Of a stretch of DNA of 64,000 nucleotides, positions 27,751 to 36,648 are shown one piece after another. The translations under genes were made by a program, and so were the position numbers. The stretch spans positions 124,001 through 188,000 of the forward strand of contig NZ_VEWM01000010.1 of assembly GCF_020662265.1 (NCBI RefSeq), given 5' to 3'. Source of the DNA: Psychrobacter sp. I-STPA6b (lineage in GTDB: Bacteria > Pseudomonadota > Gammaproteobacteria > Pseudomonadales > Moraxellaceae). The notes under the pieces are model-generated. The model did not search any database. It saw only the letters and a program-made list of their open reading frames with translations, and was not told the origin of the DNA. The stretch's first letter is position 1, and each line of letters starts with the position of its first letter.

Positions 27751-29141
27751 TTTTAAATCTTTCAAAGTACTTAGATGATATTTCAGAAAATCAAAAGTTT
27801 AAAGCAGAAATAAATACTAGGTGGGGGTATATAAAATTTAGTAATTCTGGACAACGAGGAGGTGTTAAGTACTTTAGTATAGGAATAGATGCTATTTTAC
27901 AAACCTTAATTGATATTAAAGATAATATTGAAGAATTTAAAGGTTCAGAAGAGTATATTGAGAAAGAATGGAGAGATTTAGGAAGTCAGTTTTATACTGA
28001 TAGTACAGCAAATGCACTTGCTACGGTACAAACTAAACCATTATTTTGCACCTTGAGTAAAATAATTAGTTGGGCTAATAATATTAATGTAGAAAATTAC
28101 TCTGAAAATGAAATACTGTTAAACACAACTAAACTAGAAAGAGCTATCAATAAGTTAGAAGAGTTAATAGAGGAGTATCCTGAACCCAACTCTTACTTAA
28201 AGGATAGATATATAAATCATGAGTTAAATACTATCTATTATGGTGCTCCTGGTACAGGAAAATCGCATACTATTAAAGAAAAGCTTAAATCAATACCTAA
28301 AGAAAATATTGAGACGGTAACATTTTATCCAGACTATGACTATACCTCATTTGTTGGTGGCTACCGACCTGTTAGTGAAGATGGTGAAATAAAATATGAA
28401 TTTGTTCCTCAAGTCTTTACAAATATCTATGTTAAAGCATGGAGTAAGCCAGATCAGCAGTTTTATCTGGTGATAGAAGAGATTAATCGAGGGAACTGTG
28501 CTGAAATCTTTGGAGATATATTCCAGCTTTTAGACCAAAATCAAGAATATACAGTGACTCCATCAAATGAATTAAAGGCTTATTTAATAAAAGAGCTATC
28601 AGAAGGTCATCAAGGTATTATTAATGGACTAAAAATGCCTCATAACCTAACAATTTTAGCTACAATGAATACTTCTGATCAATCACTATTCCCAATGGAT
28701 AGTGCATTCAAACGTCGTTGGGATTGGGAGTATATACCAATAAATTATGAAAGAAATGATGAAAATATATCTTCTAGCTTCAAAGTTAATATTAATGATA
28801 AAGAGTCATTTTATTGGATTGATTTTATTAAGGCAGTGAATGATAAAATAAAAATTAATCCAAATCTGGGTATGGATAAATGTATAGGGAACTATTTTAT
28901 TATTCCTGAAGAAGGTGTAATAAGTCTTAAATCTTTTATAAATAAAGCTATCTTTTATCTATGGAATGATGTTTTTAAAGATGAGTTCTCTAGTGAGTCT
29001 ATTTTTCTAGAAAGTATAACTTACGAAGATTTTTTCCCTATTGATACTAATGGTGAAGCTAGAGTGAGAGAGATATTAGATAGTTTAGATATTGAGATAA
29101 AAATGGTAATGGATAGTACTACCGATGAAGATATTGATTGA
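27747..29141 (+). CDS. McrB-type GTPase/AAA+ subunit of a restriction system
   Basis: The 464-residue protein has a specific N-terminal part (1-150), then an AAA+ core of the McrB type. Walker A is YYGAPGTGKSHT near residue 167, followed by FYPDYDYTSFVGGYRP. Walker B is FYLVIEEINRGNCAEIFGDI, and the sensor/arginine-finger region reads ATMNTSDQSLFPMDSAFKRR. This signature is shared by McrB and by R1 of LlaJI-type systems, motor subunits that drive DNA translocation before cleavage. It overlaps the methyltransferase by four bases and the nuclease by 17 bases. It is A+T-rich. Confidence 0.9.
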   Translation: MILNLSKYLDDISENQKFKAEINTRWGYIKFSNSGQRGGVKYFSIGIDAILQTLIDIKDNIEEFKGSEEYIEKEWRDLGSQFYTDSTANALATVQTKPLFCTLSKIISWANNINVENYSENEILLNTTKLERAINKLEELIEEYPEPNSYLKDRYINHELNTIYYGAPGTGKSHTIKEKLKSIPKENIETVTFYPDYDYTSFVGGYRPVSEDGEIKYEFVPQVFTNIYVKAWSKPDQQFYLVIEEINRGNCAEIFGDIFQLLDQNQEYTVTPSNELKAYLIKELSEGHQGIINGLKMPHNLTILATMNTSDQSLFPMDSAFKRRWDWEYIPINYERNDENISSSFKVNINDKESFYWIDFIKAVNDKIKINPNLGMDKCIGNYFIIPEEGVISLKSFINKAIFYLWNDVFKDEFSSESIFLESITYEDFFPIDTNGEARVREILDSLDIEIKMVMDSTTDEDID

Positions 29142-30807
29142 GGGTGAAACATATCCTATAGATATACTGGAAGAAATATTTGATGATGCAAGATTTTATA
29201 GCCAAAATAGTTATGAGGCTACTATTACTACAGTAGGCTATTACCATTCATTAAGTAATAATCAGTTAGTTTATATGTTACCTAAAGTCTTTATGAGTAG
29301 TACTGATAAGGAACTTACAATATTTGGTATAAATAAAAATGAATTATTACACATTGATGTAACAGATACCTTTAAACATGATAGTAAGTATCAATGGATT
29401 CGACAGTTAATAATATATTTTTATAATAGCCTTAGAGAGTTTCAGAAAAGAAATAATGAAAGTATTTTGCTTCATAAATCTAATCATTACTTATTGCAGT
29501 CAAATATTTCTAGCCAAGAATATACTTATTTAGATTTATTATTAACTTTTATTAATTTTTATAAGAAAAATAAAAATCTGATATTATATCGTCATATTCA
29601 GTCAAGCTCAAAGTCAGCAAAGAAAACAAGCTGGTCTAAAACTATTAGTAAAAAGCTACCCTTGATAAATAATATGGGACAGCCTATATACAATCAATTT
29701 ATAAATAAAAATAAATTAATTGATAAACAAGAAGAGCTTTTAGTATATTTCTTTTCTATCTTACAATATTTAAATAAAGAGCATTCTTTAAATATATCAA
29801 TTGATAAAAGCTATAAAGTCATACAGGGCAGTGCATTTGAGTCTCTTAAGTTAAATGGGTTAAATAAACTTAAGAAAATAAAATATCGTTATTTTTCTGA
29901 TGTGTATAGATCTATGTATCGCTTATGTGAACTTTATTTTTCTAAAAGCGACTGGGGTTCTAAATATAAAAATAGTAAAGAGTTCATAACAATTGATAAC
30001 TATAATATAGTTTTTGAGGATATGATAGATAAATTGTTTTCTAAAAATAGTATAGAATCCGATTTTGAAAATACAGAAGGGCTATCTCTTAAGGATTTGA
30101 AAAATCATCCAGATGGAAAGATTATAGATCATATATATTCTGATAAGTCGCTGATAGATAACTCTAATATATTTTATATTGGTGATTCTAAGTACTATAA
30201 ACCTTACGGAAAGGCAGGTAAGTCCTCACAATTCAAACAGTTTACCTATGCTAAGAATGTTATTCAGTTCAATATTGATATTCTAAATCAAAAAAATAAA
30301 TTGCCAAATAATCTAAGATATAGAGATGATATTACAGAGGGTTATAATATAACTCCAAACTTCTTTATTTATGGTTACATAGATGATTATCATAATTTTG
30401 ATGATGCTTTATTAGAGCCTAAAAGCGATGTTCCTATTTCTTCTTCACATTTTTCTGATCGTTTATTTGATAGAGATACTCTATTCATTCATGAGTATAA
30501 GATAAATTTTTTATTTGTACTTAAGTCATATACTTCTAAAAATGAACATGATATACAAGCATTTAGAGATGCAACAAAAAGACTATTTAGAGAGAAGTTT
30601 ATTAATTTCTTTAACTCACCTGACCAATCTGGTTTTTTTATTATCAAAAAAGACTTTGAGACAGTAGATGAACTCATAAAACATGTGAATTGTAATTTTA
30701 GGAAGTTAAATGGAAAGTGTATTAGCATAGATAATTCATTACTAATTGCTAAACCTTTAGAGTTAGCTACTAAAGAAGATGAAATTGATCAGTATTTCTT
30801 TTCATAA
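29125..30807 (+). CDS. LlaJI-family (McrC-like) restriction endonuclease subunit
   Basis: The 560-residue protein begins inside the McrB-like gene. Its N-terminal 330 residues carry no motif I can name beyond the LlaJI/McrC pattern. The catalytic PD-(D/E)XK site is readable: Asp335 in GKIIDHIY, then Asp354 and Lys356 in FYIGDSKYYKP. It is larger than classical McrC (about 350 residues), which favours the LlaJI R2 type. With its McrB partner and the cognate C5-methyltransferase it should cut unmodified DNA, unlike McrBC, which cuts methylated DNA. The cleavage rule is inferred. Confidence 0.85.
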   Translation: MKILIEGETYPIDILEEIFDDARFYSQNSYEATITTVGYYHSLSNNQLVYMLPKVFMSSTDKELTIFGINKNELLHIDVTDTFKHDSKYQWIRQLIIYFYNSLREFQKRNNESILLHKSNHYLLQSNISSQEYTYLDLLLTFINFYKKNKNLILYRHIQSSSKSAKKTSWSKTISKKLPLINNMGQPIYNQFINKNKLIDKQEELLVYFFSILQYLNKEHSLNISIDKSYKVIQGSAFESLKLNGLNKLKKIKYRYFSDVYRSMYRLCELYFSKSDWGSKYKNSKEFITIDNYNIVFEDMIDKLFSKNSIESDFENTEGLSLKDLKNHPDGKIIDHIYSDKSLIDNSNIFYIGDSKYYKPYGKAGKSSQFKQFTYAKNVIQFNIDILNQKNKLPNNLRYRDDITEGYNITPNFFIYGYIDDYHNFDDALLEPKSDVPISSSHFSDRLFDRDTLFIHEYKINFLFVLKSYTSKNEHDIQAFRDATKRLFREKFINFFNSPDQSGFFIIKKDFETVDELIKHVNCNFRKLNGKCISIDNSLLIAKPLELATKEDEIDQYFFS

Positions 30808-30979
30808 TAATTTCCTATTTGGTATAGAAAACTGTTACTCAAATAAGTTTTTAGCCATGAAAGAAACAGTATTCTGTGTGGTTAGGTATATTGTGAGAGC
30901 TAGGTTTTGAGGCAAACATGCGTTTACATGAAATGCCTCATACCGTTTTATTATTAGATATAAGCTTATAAATAATCAA

Positions 30980-31417
30980 TCAACACGCCACCCCAATCAA
31001 ATACTGGCTACCATTGCTATTTTGCTTATCAAGCTCACTACGACGCTGTAAAGGGGTGGTGCAACCGCGAGGCTTAATATAATCAATGGCAATTTTAGTG
31101 GCAGTATTTTTATCAAACGGCTGTTTGTCTTGACGTTGTATCAAGATGTAATAGGGCTGGGCAAAAGGAATGATAAAACTGTCTAGCACATAAGGGACGT
31201 TGTCATAACGAAGGACAGCATGGTTTTCATCGACTTTCATCAAGCCTTTTGCTAGAGCGGTTGATTGTGTGCTATCAGCCGAAGCTGTTGTATGAGTTGC
31301 TACACTAGAAGTCTTCGATGACGTTTGGTTTGGTGTAGATTGACACCCTGTGAATAGCAATGCACTGCCACATAAACCAATGCTTAATGTGATGGCAAAA
31401 GGTTTTAAAATATTCAT
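30980..31417 (-). CDS. Small lipoprotein of unknown function
   Basis: The signal peptide ends in the lipobox LLFTGC (Cys25), followed by a Ser/Thr-rich linker and a compact domain of about 80 residues. The mature part has a cysteine in PRGCTTP and another at the very end (GVAC), which could form a disulfide. AAGGATG lies upstream of the ATG. It is divergent from guaA. I recognise no family. A hairpin (GAGGCA / TGCCTC) lies just past its 3' end at about 30909-30940. Confidence 0.7.
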   Translation of the reverse strand: MNILKPFAITLSIGLCGSALLFTGCQSTPNQTSSKTSSVATHTTASADSTQSTALAKGLMKVDENHAVLRYDNVPYVLDSFIIPFAQPYYILIQRQDKQPFDKNTATKIAIDYIKPRGCTTPLQRRSELDKQNSNGSQYLIGVAC

Positions 31418-31557
31418 AGATTCATCCTTATAAAAAATTTATATGCATTATCATCCGTAAACTTGATAATCCTTTCCATTATACCCTGCAAACTTGTTAA
31501 AATAAGCACAACTTTTGGTTGTTAACTACCTCTTTTCTTTTGATGGATTTATATTTT

Positions 31558-33156
31558 ATGTCGACTACTTCTGCTACCCCCTCTATCAAACAAGACCGCA
31601 TTTTAATCCTCGACTTTGGCTCACAATACAGCCAGCTTATCGCCCGCCGTGTGCGTGAAGCAGGCGTTTTTTGTGAAATGTATCCCTTTGATATTGATAG
31701 CGACCGTATCACAAACTTTGGCGCAAAAGGCATTATCTTATCTGGTGGCCCTGAAAGTGTGCATGGCGAAGGTAGCCCAAAGATTAACCAAGCAGTGTTT
31801 GATTTGGACGTGCCTGTATTGGGCATTTGCTACGGTATGCAAGCGATGGCTCAGCAGTTTGGTGGGCAGGTGCATGCCAGTGATGTACATGAGTTTGGTT
31901 CGGCAAGCATAGATGTCACCGCTGATTGTGAATTGCTAATTAACATCGAAGATGAACCAAAAAAACTGCATGTATGGATGAGTCATGGCGATAAAGTGAC
32001 CGAACTGCCAACAGGCTTTGAGGTTATCGCCAGTACACCAAGCTGTCCGATTGCAGTGATGGCAAATGAACAAAAACGCTACTATGGTTTGCAGTTTCAC
32101 CCTGAGGTGACCCATAGCTTGCAAGGTCAGGTAATTTTAAGCCGTTTTGTGCATCAAATCTGTGGCTGTGCAGGCGATTGGACACCTGATAATATCATTG
32201 ATATGCGAGTGGCTCAGCTAAAAGAGCAAATCGGTGATGCTCAAGTATTGCTTGGACTGTCAGGTGGTGTAGATAGCTCGGTGGTGGCTGGGCTGTTGCA
32301 TAAAGCGATTGGTGATAAATTAACTTGTGTGTTTGTCGATAATGGCTTACTACGTCTGCATGAAGGCGACCAAGTGATGCAGGTATTTGCCGAAAATATG
32401 GGTGTGAAAGTGATTCGTGTCGATGCTGAACAGCAATTTTTGGACGCATTGGCAGGTGAAGCTGACCCTGAGGCAAAACGCAAAATCATCGGCAAAACCT
32501 TTATTGATGTGTTTGCTGATACCGCCCGTCAATTATCAAAAAATAGCGAAACAGGCGAGGAAATCAAATTCTTAGCTCAAGGAACGATTTATCCTGATGT
32601 CATCGAATCAGCAAAAAGCCATCAAGGCAAAGCCCATGTGATTAAAAGCCATCATAACGTTGGTGGATTGCCTGATGATTTACAGTTTGAATTGGTTGAG
32701 CCGTTGCGTGATTTATTCAAAGATGAAGTGCGTAAACTGGGTATCACTTTGGGCTTGCCACATAAGATGATTTATCGCCACCCATTCCCAGGCCCTGGTT
32801 TGGGTGTACGCATTTTAGGCGAGGTGAAAAAAGAATATGCTGATATTTTACGCCTTGCCGATGCCATCTTTATGCAAGAGTTAGAAAAATCTGGTTGGTA
32901 TGAAAAAACGGCGCAAGCCTTTGCGGTGTTTACCCCTGTTAAATCAGTGGGTGTGGTCGGTGATGGTCGCCGTTATGCGTGGGTGATTGCGTTGCGTGCG
33001 GTAGAAACGGTGGACTTTATGACTGCTCGTTTTGCCCATCTGCCTTATGAGCTAATTGAAACGGTATCAAACCGTATTATGAATGAGATTAAAGATGTAT
33101 CTCGGGTAACTTATGACGTGTCAAGCAAGCCACCTGCAACGATTGAGTGGGAGTAA
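31558..33156 (+). CDS. guaA: GMP synthase (glutamine-hydrolysing)
   Basis: GuaA converts XMP to GMP using glutamine and ATP. The 532-residue protein has the class I amidotransferase domain: [12 protein letters not shown], nucleophile Cys in GICYGMQAM, and the His/Glu pair in [10 protein letters not shown]. The ATP-pyrophosphatase P-loop is LSGGVDSSV, and the dimerisation domain ends [12 protein letters not shown] at 31558 gives the normal length; an in-frame ATG 13 codons upstream is less likely. No guaB is adjacent. Confidence 0.97.
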   Translation: MSTTSATPSIKQDRILILDFGSQYSQLIARRVREAGVFCEMYPFDIDSDRITNFGAKGIILSGGPESVHGEGSPKINQAVFDLDVPVLGICYGMQAMAQQFGGQVHASDVHEFGSASIDVTADCELLINIEDEPKKLHVWMSHGDKVTELPTGFEVIASTPSCPIAVMANEQKRYYGLQFHPEVTHSLQGQVILSRFVHQICGCAGDWTPDNIIDMRVAQLKEQIGDAQVLLGLSGGVDSSVVAGLLHKAIGDKLTCVFVDNGLLRLHEGDQVMQVFAENMGVKVIRVDAEQQFLDALAGEADPEAKRKIIGKTFIDVFADTARQLSKNSETGEEIKFLAQGTIYPDVIESAKSHQGKAHVIKSHHNVGGLPDDLQFELVEPLRDLFKDEVRKLGITLGLPHKMIYRHPFPGPGLGVRILGEVKKEYADILRLADAIFMQELEKSGWYEKTAQAFAVFTPVKSVGVVGDGRRYAWVIALRAVETVDFMTARFAHLPYELIETVSNRIMNEIKDVSRVTYDVSSKPPATIEWE

Positions 33157-33212
33157 ATAAGGGTATAATCTATAAACAAACCCTAGGTAATCTATAAAAA
33201 AAGGGCATACTT

Positions 33213-34142
33213 ATGCAAAAACTACTTTTGAATTCAGCCATATTAGGTTTATCTTTATTGATAACCAATATGAGCTTAGCAAGTGCTGATATGGCTGTTT
33301 CAAAAGTATCTTTGCAACAACATATCTCTTCCCAACAAAATATCAATGATAAATATGATTGGGTAATACCCTTATCAGAAGAGGTATCTCTTGTTTTTGT
33401 AAGGAGTGAGTTAGGTGTTAAACAAGGAATAATTAATAATACAACAGGAAAAGAAATTATCCCTATTATTTATGACCGAATTCATGATTATTATAATGGT
33501 GTTGCCATTGTTGAGATAGATAAAAAATATGGGCTGGTTGATAATAACGCAAATCAGATAATACCTCTTATTTATGACTATATGAAATTTCAAAAAGATG
33601 GCACAATCAAAGTAGGTTTGGATAATAAATACGGCTTATTTAATCAACAAGGTGAACAAATCATATCAATTAAATATGACCATATTGGTATGTTTAGTGA
33701 AGGTTTACTAGCAGTTACGCTAAACGGTCACGCCAAATATATTGATAACCATGAAAATATCATATTGGATACAGATTATGACTATGCTCACAACTTTCAA
33801 GATGGTTTAGCATGGGTTATTAAAGATTTAGCAACAAATCAGAAGTTTGCTTTGATAAATAAAAAAGGCAATTTGGTTGTGCCATTTATTTATGATAGTG
33901 CCAGAGATTTTTCGGAAGGCTTAGCAGAAGTTTGTGCAGAGAAAAAATGTGGTTATATTAATAGACAAGGTAAAGTCATCATTGCTTTACAATACGACAG
34001 TGTCTCAACATTTGAAAATGGCATTGCAAAAGTATATATCAACGAACCTAATACAAATTATGGTCATCATTTTTGCATTGATACTACTGGTAAGCGTACA
34101 GATTGCCCTATTGAAGAGATAGCAGAAGCAGTTGCCAATTAG
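33213..34142 (+). CDS. Secreted WG-repeat protein
   Basis: A signal peptide (about residues 1-25, ending in SLASA) is followed by about six WG-type repeats. Each has a KYGLVDNNANQIIPLIYD-like pattern at intervals of roughly 40 residues, for example KYGLFNQQGEQIISIKYD and KCGYINRQGKVIIALQYD. WG repeats form beta structures that probably mediate binding in the envelope. It starts 56 bp after guaA with its own ribosome site. The specific role is unknown. Confidence 0.8.
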   Translation: MQKLLLNSAILGLSLLITNMSLASADMAVSKVSLQQHISSQQNINDKYDWVIPLSEEVSLVFVRSELGVKQGIINNTTGKEIIPIIYDRIHDYYNGVAIVEIDKKYGLVDNNANQIIPLIYDYMKFQKDGTIKVGLDNKYGLFNQQGEQIISIKYDHIGMFSEGLLAVTLNGHAKYIDNHENIILDTDYDYAHNFQDGLAWVIKDLATNQKFALINKKGNLVVPFIYDSARDFSEGLAEVCAEKKCGYINRQGKVIIALQYDSVSTFENGIAKVYINEPNTNYGHHFCIDTTGKRTDCPIEEIAEAVAN

Positions 34143-34222
34143 CAATTATCAGCCATGATATATATTTAAACTCCTTTCAATTTTCCATCTTATAACACAA
34201 GTTTTCACTTGATTATCATATA

Positions 34223-34271
34223 CAAAACCTCTTGAATGTAATGTAGTTACCATTACATTCAAGAGGTTTTG
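34223..34271. promoter_or_regulatory. Perfect 21-bp inverted repeat covering the antitoxin ribosome site
   Basis: Two 21-base arms (34223-34243 and 34251-34271) pair perfectly around a 7-base loop. The right arm contains AAGAGG, the ribosome-binding site of the antitoxin gene that starts at 34274. It can act as an operator palindrome in DNA or as a hairpin that hides the start site in RNA. Confidence 0.8.
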
Positions 34272-34273
34272 TT

Positions 34274-34564
34274 ATGGGTCATACAAATTTTAATATGCGT
34301 CTTGATGATGACTTAAGAGCCAGTGCTTATCCAGTATTAGAGCAGTATGGATTAACCCCAATGCAAGCGGTGCGAATGTTTTTTAATCAAATTGCTCATA
34401 CAGGCAAAGTACCTTTGTCATTAGATTGGGCAAGTCATGTGCCTAACCAAACGACCATTGAGGCGATTAAATCAGTGGATCGGGGAGAGCTAGAAACCTA
34501 TGCAACCACAGAAGAAGCCATGCAAGCGATGTTAGCAATGGCTGGTGAGGATAGGCAATCATAA
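34274..34564 (+). CDS. RelB/DinJ-family antitoxin
   Basis: The 96-residue protein begins with the ribbon-helix-helix pattern FNMRLDDDLRASAYPVLEQYGLTPMQAVRMFFNQI, typical of DinJ antitoxins. The later part, with SLDWASHVPNQTTIEAI, is the toxin-wrapping segment. It should bind and silence a YafQ-type mRNA interferase and repress its own operon. The adjacent toxin gene, starting at the next base, is broken by an inserted element, so this is an orphan antitoxin. Confidence 0.88.
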   Translation: MGHTNFNMRLDDDLRASAYPVLEQYGLTPMQAVRMFFNQIAHTGKVPLSLDWASHVPNQTTIEAIKSVDRGELETYATTEEAMQAMLAMAGEDRQS

Positions 34565-34859
34565 ATGAGCCAAACTAAAAAAATATCGCTCACCGCCCAG
34601 TTTAAACGGGACGGTAGTGTTTCAAAAAGTATGCTGTGGTTATTTTTAATGAATTTCCATTATTTCAGCCCTCCCCCTAGCCCCCTATTTTTAGGAATTT
34701 CTATTTAAAGAAATTCCCTTGCGAGGCTAAAATTGCAATGCAATTTTTTAACGCCTCTCAGGGAGGGGGTAGCATACTTTTTAGAACACCCCCATTTATA
34801 AGATAAGTGCTGGTGAGTTAATCTTAGTTCGCTTAGGTAGCCATAGTGACTTGTTTTAG
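34565..34859 (+). pseudogene. YafQ-type toxin gene disrupted by a MITE-like element
   Basis: The frame starts right after the antitoxin stop with MSQTKKISLTAQFKRD, a YafQ-like N-terminus. It is then replaced by the element at 34617-34789. After the element, an open frame from 34791 gives IYKISAGELILVRLGSHSDLF and a stop, which matches the conserved C-terminal end of YafQ/RelE toxins. The middle of the toxin, roughly 50 residues, is missing, so the insertion came with a deletion. The toxin should be inactive. Confidence 0.85.
34617..34789. mobile_element. 173-bp MITE-like element with 19-bp terminal inverted repeats
   Basis: The left end GTGTTTCAAAAAGTATGCT pairs with the right end AGCATACTTTTTAGAACAC (17 of 19 positions). 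Nested inverted repeats lie inside (CCCTCCCCCTA with AGGGAGGGGGTA; GGAATTTCT with AGAAATTCC; GAGGC with GCCTC), so the whole element can fold on itself. There is no transposase and no clear target duplication. A copy elsewhere in the genome would be needed to confirm mobility. Confidence 0.72.
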
Positions 34860-34915
34860 ATAACTGGTTTTAATTAATTTGAATTCAAAAATCAGAAATA
34901 ACTAATTAAAAACAA

Positions 34916-35515
34916 TCACTCCCCAATCACCACAAAATCCTTATCTGCTAACCCCGCCAACAATGGTTCGCCTTTATCATTGACCTTTAGCACCCCATAT
35001 TCTGAATTCTCATATTGACTGCCTTGCCCCTCTTGAAAGAAAAAAGCATTGGTGGCAAATTTTACCTGACCACCACGTATCCGATAATATATCGCCATCT
35101 CATTAGGGGCTAAGTTCGTATTGGGATTGTCAACCAAACGGACAAACTGCCCAACACTATGCTTATCTTTACGCACCACTACCCAGCCTTCGCTTGGTTG
35201 ATACAAATCTTTATCCTGCTTTTCAAATACCCTTTCAATATCATCTGCGATGGCAAAACGTAGCCTCATATAATCACCTTGCATTAAGCTACGTGGGTCA
35301 ACAGGGGCAAGGGATAATAGCACCGTATCACCATCTGCCAAATGTTGCTCATATTTATTGATATTTATATTGACTATTGCCAGCACTATCACTAAAGCTA
35401 CAACGGCTAAGGATATTTTAAGGGTTGGTCTTTGTCGCCACGAAGATAAGGTTGGTAGTCCTGTTGGTAGGTTTTTACGGATTTTTTCCTTGGAGGTAAT
35501 TTTAGGATGAATCAT
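34916..35515 (-). CDS. GDYXXLXY-domain membrane protein
   Basis: The 199-residue protein has one membrane segment (about 33-51, LKISLAVVALVIVLAIVNI) and then the diagnostic motif LMQGDYMRLRF in an extracytoplasmic domain. It is the last gene of a three-gene operon with DUF4401 and DUF2157 membrane proteins, overlapping the previous gene by four bases. The three families usually travel together; their joint function is unknown. Confidence 0.85.
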   Translation of the reverse strand: MIHPKITSKEKIRKNLPTGLPTLSSWRQRPTLKISLAVVALVIVLAIVNININKYEQHLADGDTVLLSLAPVDPRSLMQGDYMRLRFAIADDIERVFEKQDKDLYQPSEGWVVVRKDKHSVGQFVRLVDNPNTNLAPNEMAIYYRIRGGQVKFATNAFFFQEGQGSQYENSEYGVLKVNDKGEPLLAGLADKDFVVIGE

Positions 35516-36648
35516 TGTTGTTTGCCCTTATTTTTTTTTGTTGTTAGGTGCGTGTTGGCAGTGTGATGAAGAGGCAAGTACTGATGTAATACATAACGAC
35601 GCAACAAGTACCAACGTAGCAATAATAACGCCAGACCGATGATAAGCATTGAGCCAGATTTAACTAATAAACTGCTATCTAACTGATAGTAATACCAGAA
35701 TATATAGCTCACAAGGGCAAAAATAGCCAGTCCTAACAACACTCGTTGCTTATTGGCAAATGCCATGACAATCACCAGACAGGTTGCCAATAGTCCAGAG
35801 ACATATAGCGATAGTAGCCCAATGATAATGACCGCTGTGCTGATAAGTAGCCCTGTGTGTGATAGCAAGCTGATGCCATAACGACGCAAGATAAGCCATG
35901 AGGCATACAGACTGGCAACGATTAATAAGCCTTGTTTAACAAGTGTTTGGGCAAATGGATTGACGTCATCAAATCCATAAAGGGCATAAAGGGTTTGCTC
36001 AGAGACAATAAAATAGGCAGAGATGGTCAGTAAAGCAAACGTTATGGCGTAAGTAAGTACGTGGTTAAGACGCTTGGCATAAGGTTGATATTTGTTAGGG
36101 AGGTAGCTAATAAGCTCATCACTTTGTAAGCTACAAATACTGGCAAACAATGCCAGTAACCCAAGGCTGACCTCTAAGGCATGATACTGATATAACAAAA
36201 ACAACAAACAGCCGATACCCAGCAAGCTACTGATCAGCCGATAGATAAAGTTTGGCATGATTAGGGTTAGTAGAATTTGGATAAGTAACAGAATACCTGC
36301 GGTTTGCGATGCAGTTAATAGTAGCTCATTGATGGACAAAAACCAGTAAACTAGCCCTGCCATACCGATGCTAAACCCCAAGCTACTGATAAAAATCTGG
36401 ATGTGATGGAGAGTTATACGATCGCTATAACGAAATAGCCAAAAGCTAATGGCAGTCATGGCGATAGCAAAGCTGATTAATATGCCAAAACTGTGTAACA
36501 TCCCAGCAAGTAAAATAGAAAAAATACTGATTAAGAAAAAGCCTGATATTAGGCCTGATAGTAGCATCAAACTGCTGACATACCACGGCATCTCAGTATG
36601 CGTGATTTGAGGTGTATTTTGAGATATTTGAGACCTGTTTATCATCAT
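35512..36648 (-). CDS. DUF4401-type multi-pass membrane protein
   Basis: The 378-residue product is almost entirely hydrophobic, with about ten predicted membrane segments and a lysine-rich tail (HLTTKKNKGKQQ). Its place between a DUF2157 and a GDYXXLXY protein, with four-base overlaps at both ends, identifies it as the DUF4401 partner. GAGGAG just before the ATG serves as ribosome site. The function is unknown. Confidence 0.8.
   Translation of the reverse strand: MMINRSQISQNTPQITHTEMPWYVSSLMLLSGLISGFFLISIFSILLAGMLHSFGILISFAIAMTAISFWLFRYSDRITLHHIQIFISSLGFSIGMAGLVYWFLSINELLLTASQTAGILLLIQILLTLIMPNFIYRLISSLLGIGCLLFLLYQYHALEVSLGLLALFASICSLQSDELISYLPNKYQPYAKRLNHVLTYAITFALLTISAYFIVSEQTLYALYGFDDVNPFAQTLVKQGLLIVASLYASWLILRRYGISLLSHTGLLISTAVIIIGLLSLYVSGLLATCLVIVMAFANKQRVLLGLAIFALVSYIFWYYYQLDSSLLVKSGSMLIIGLALLLLRWYLLRRYVLHQYLPLHHTANTHLTTKKNKGKQQ

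Noticed and set aside
34565..34708. Intact 47-codon small protein after the antitoxin
   Set aside because: The frame is the YafQ N-terminus running into the inserted element. The element sequence, not a gene, supplies the second half.
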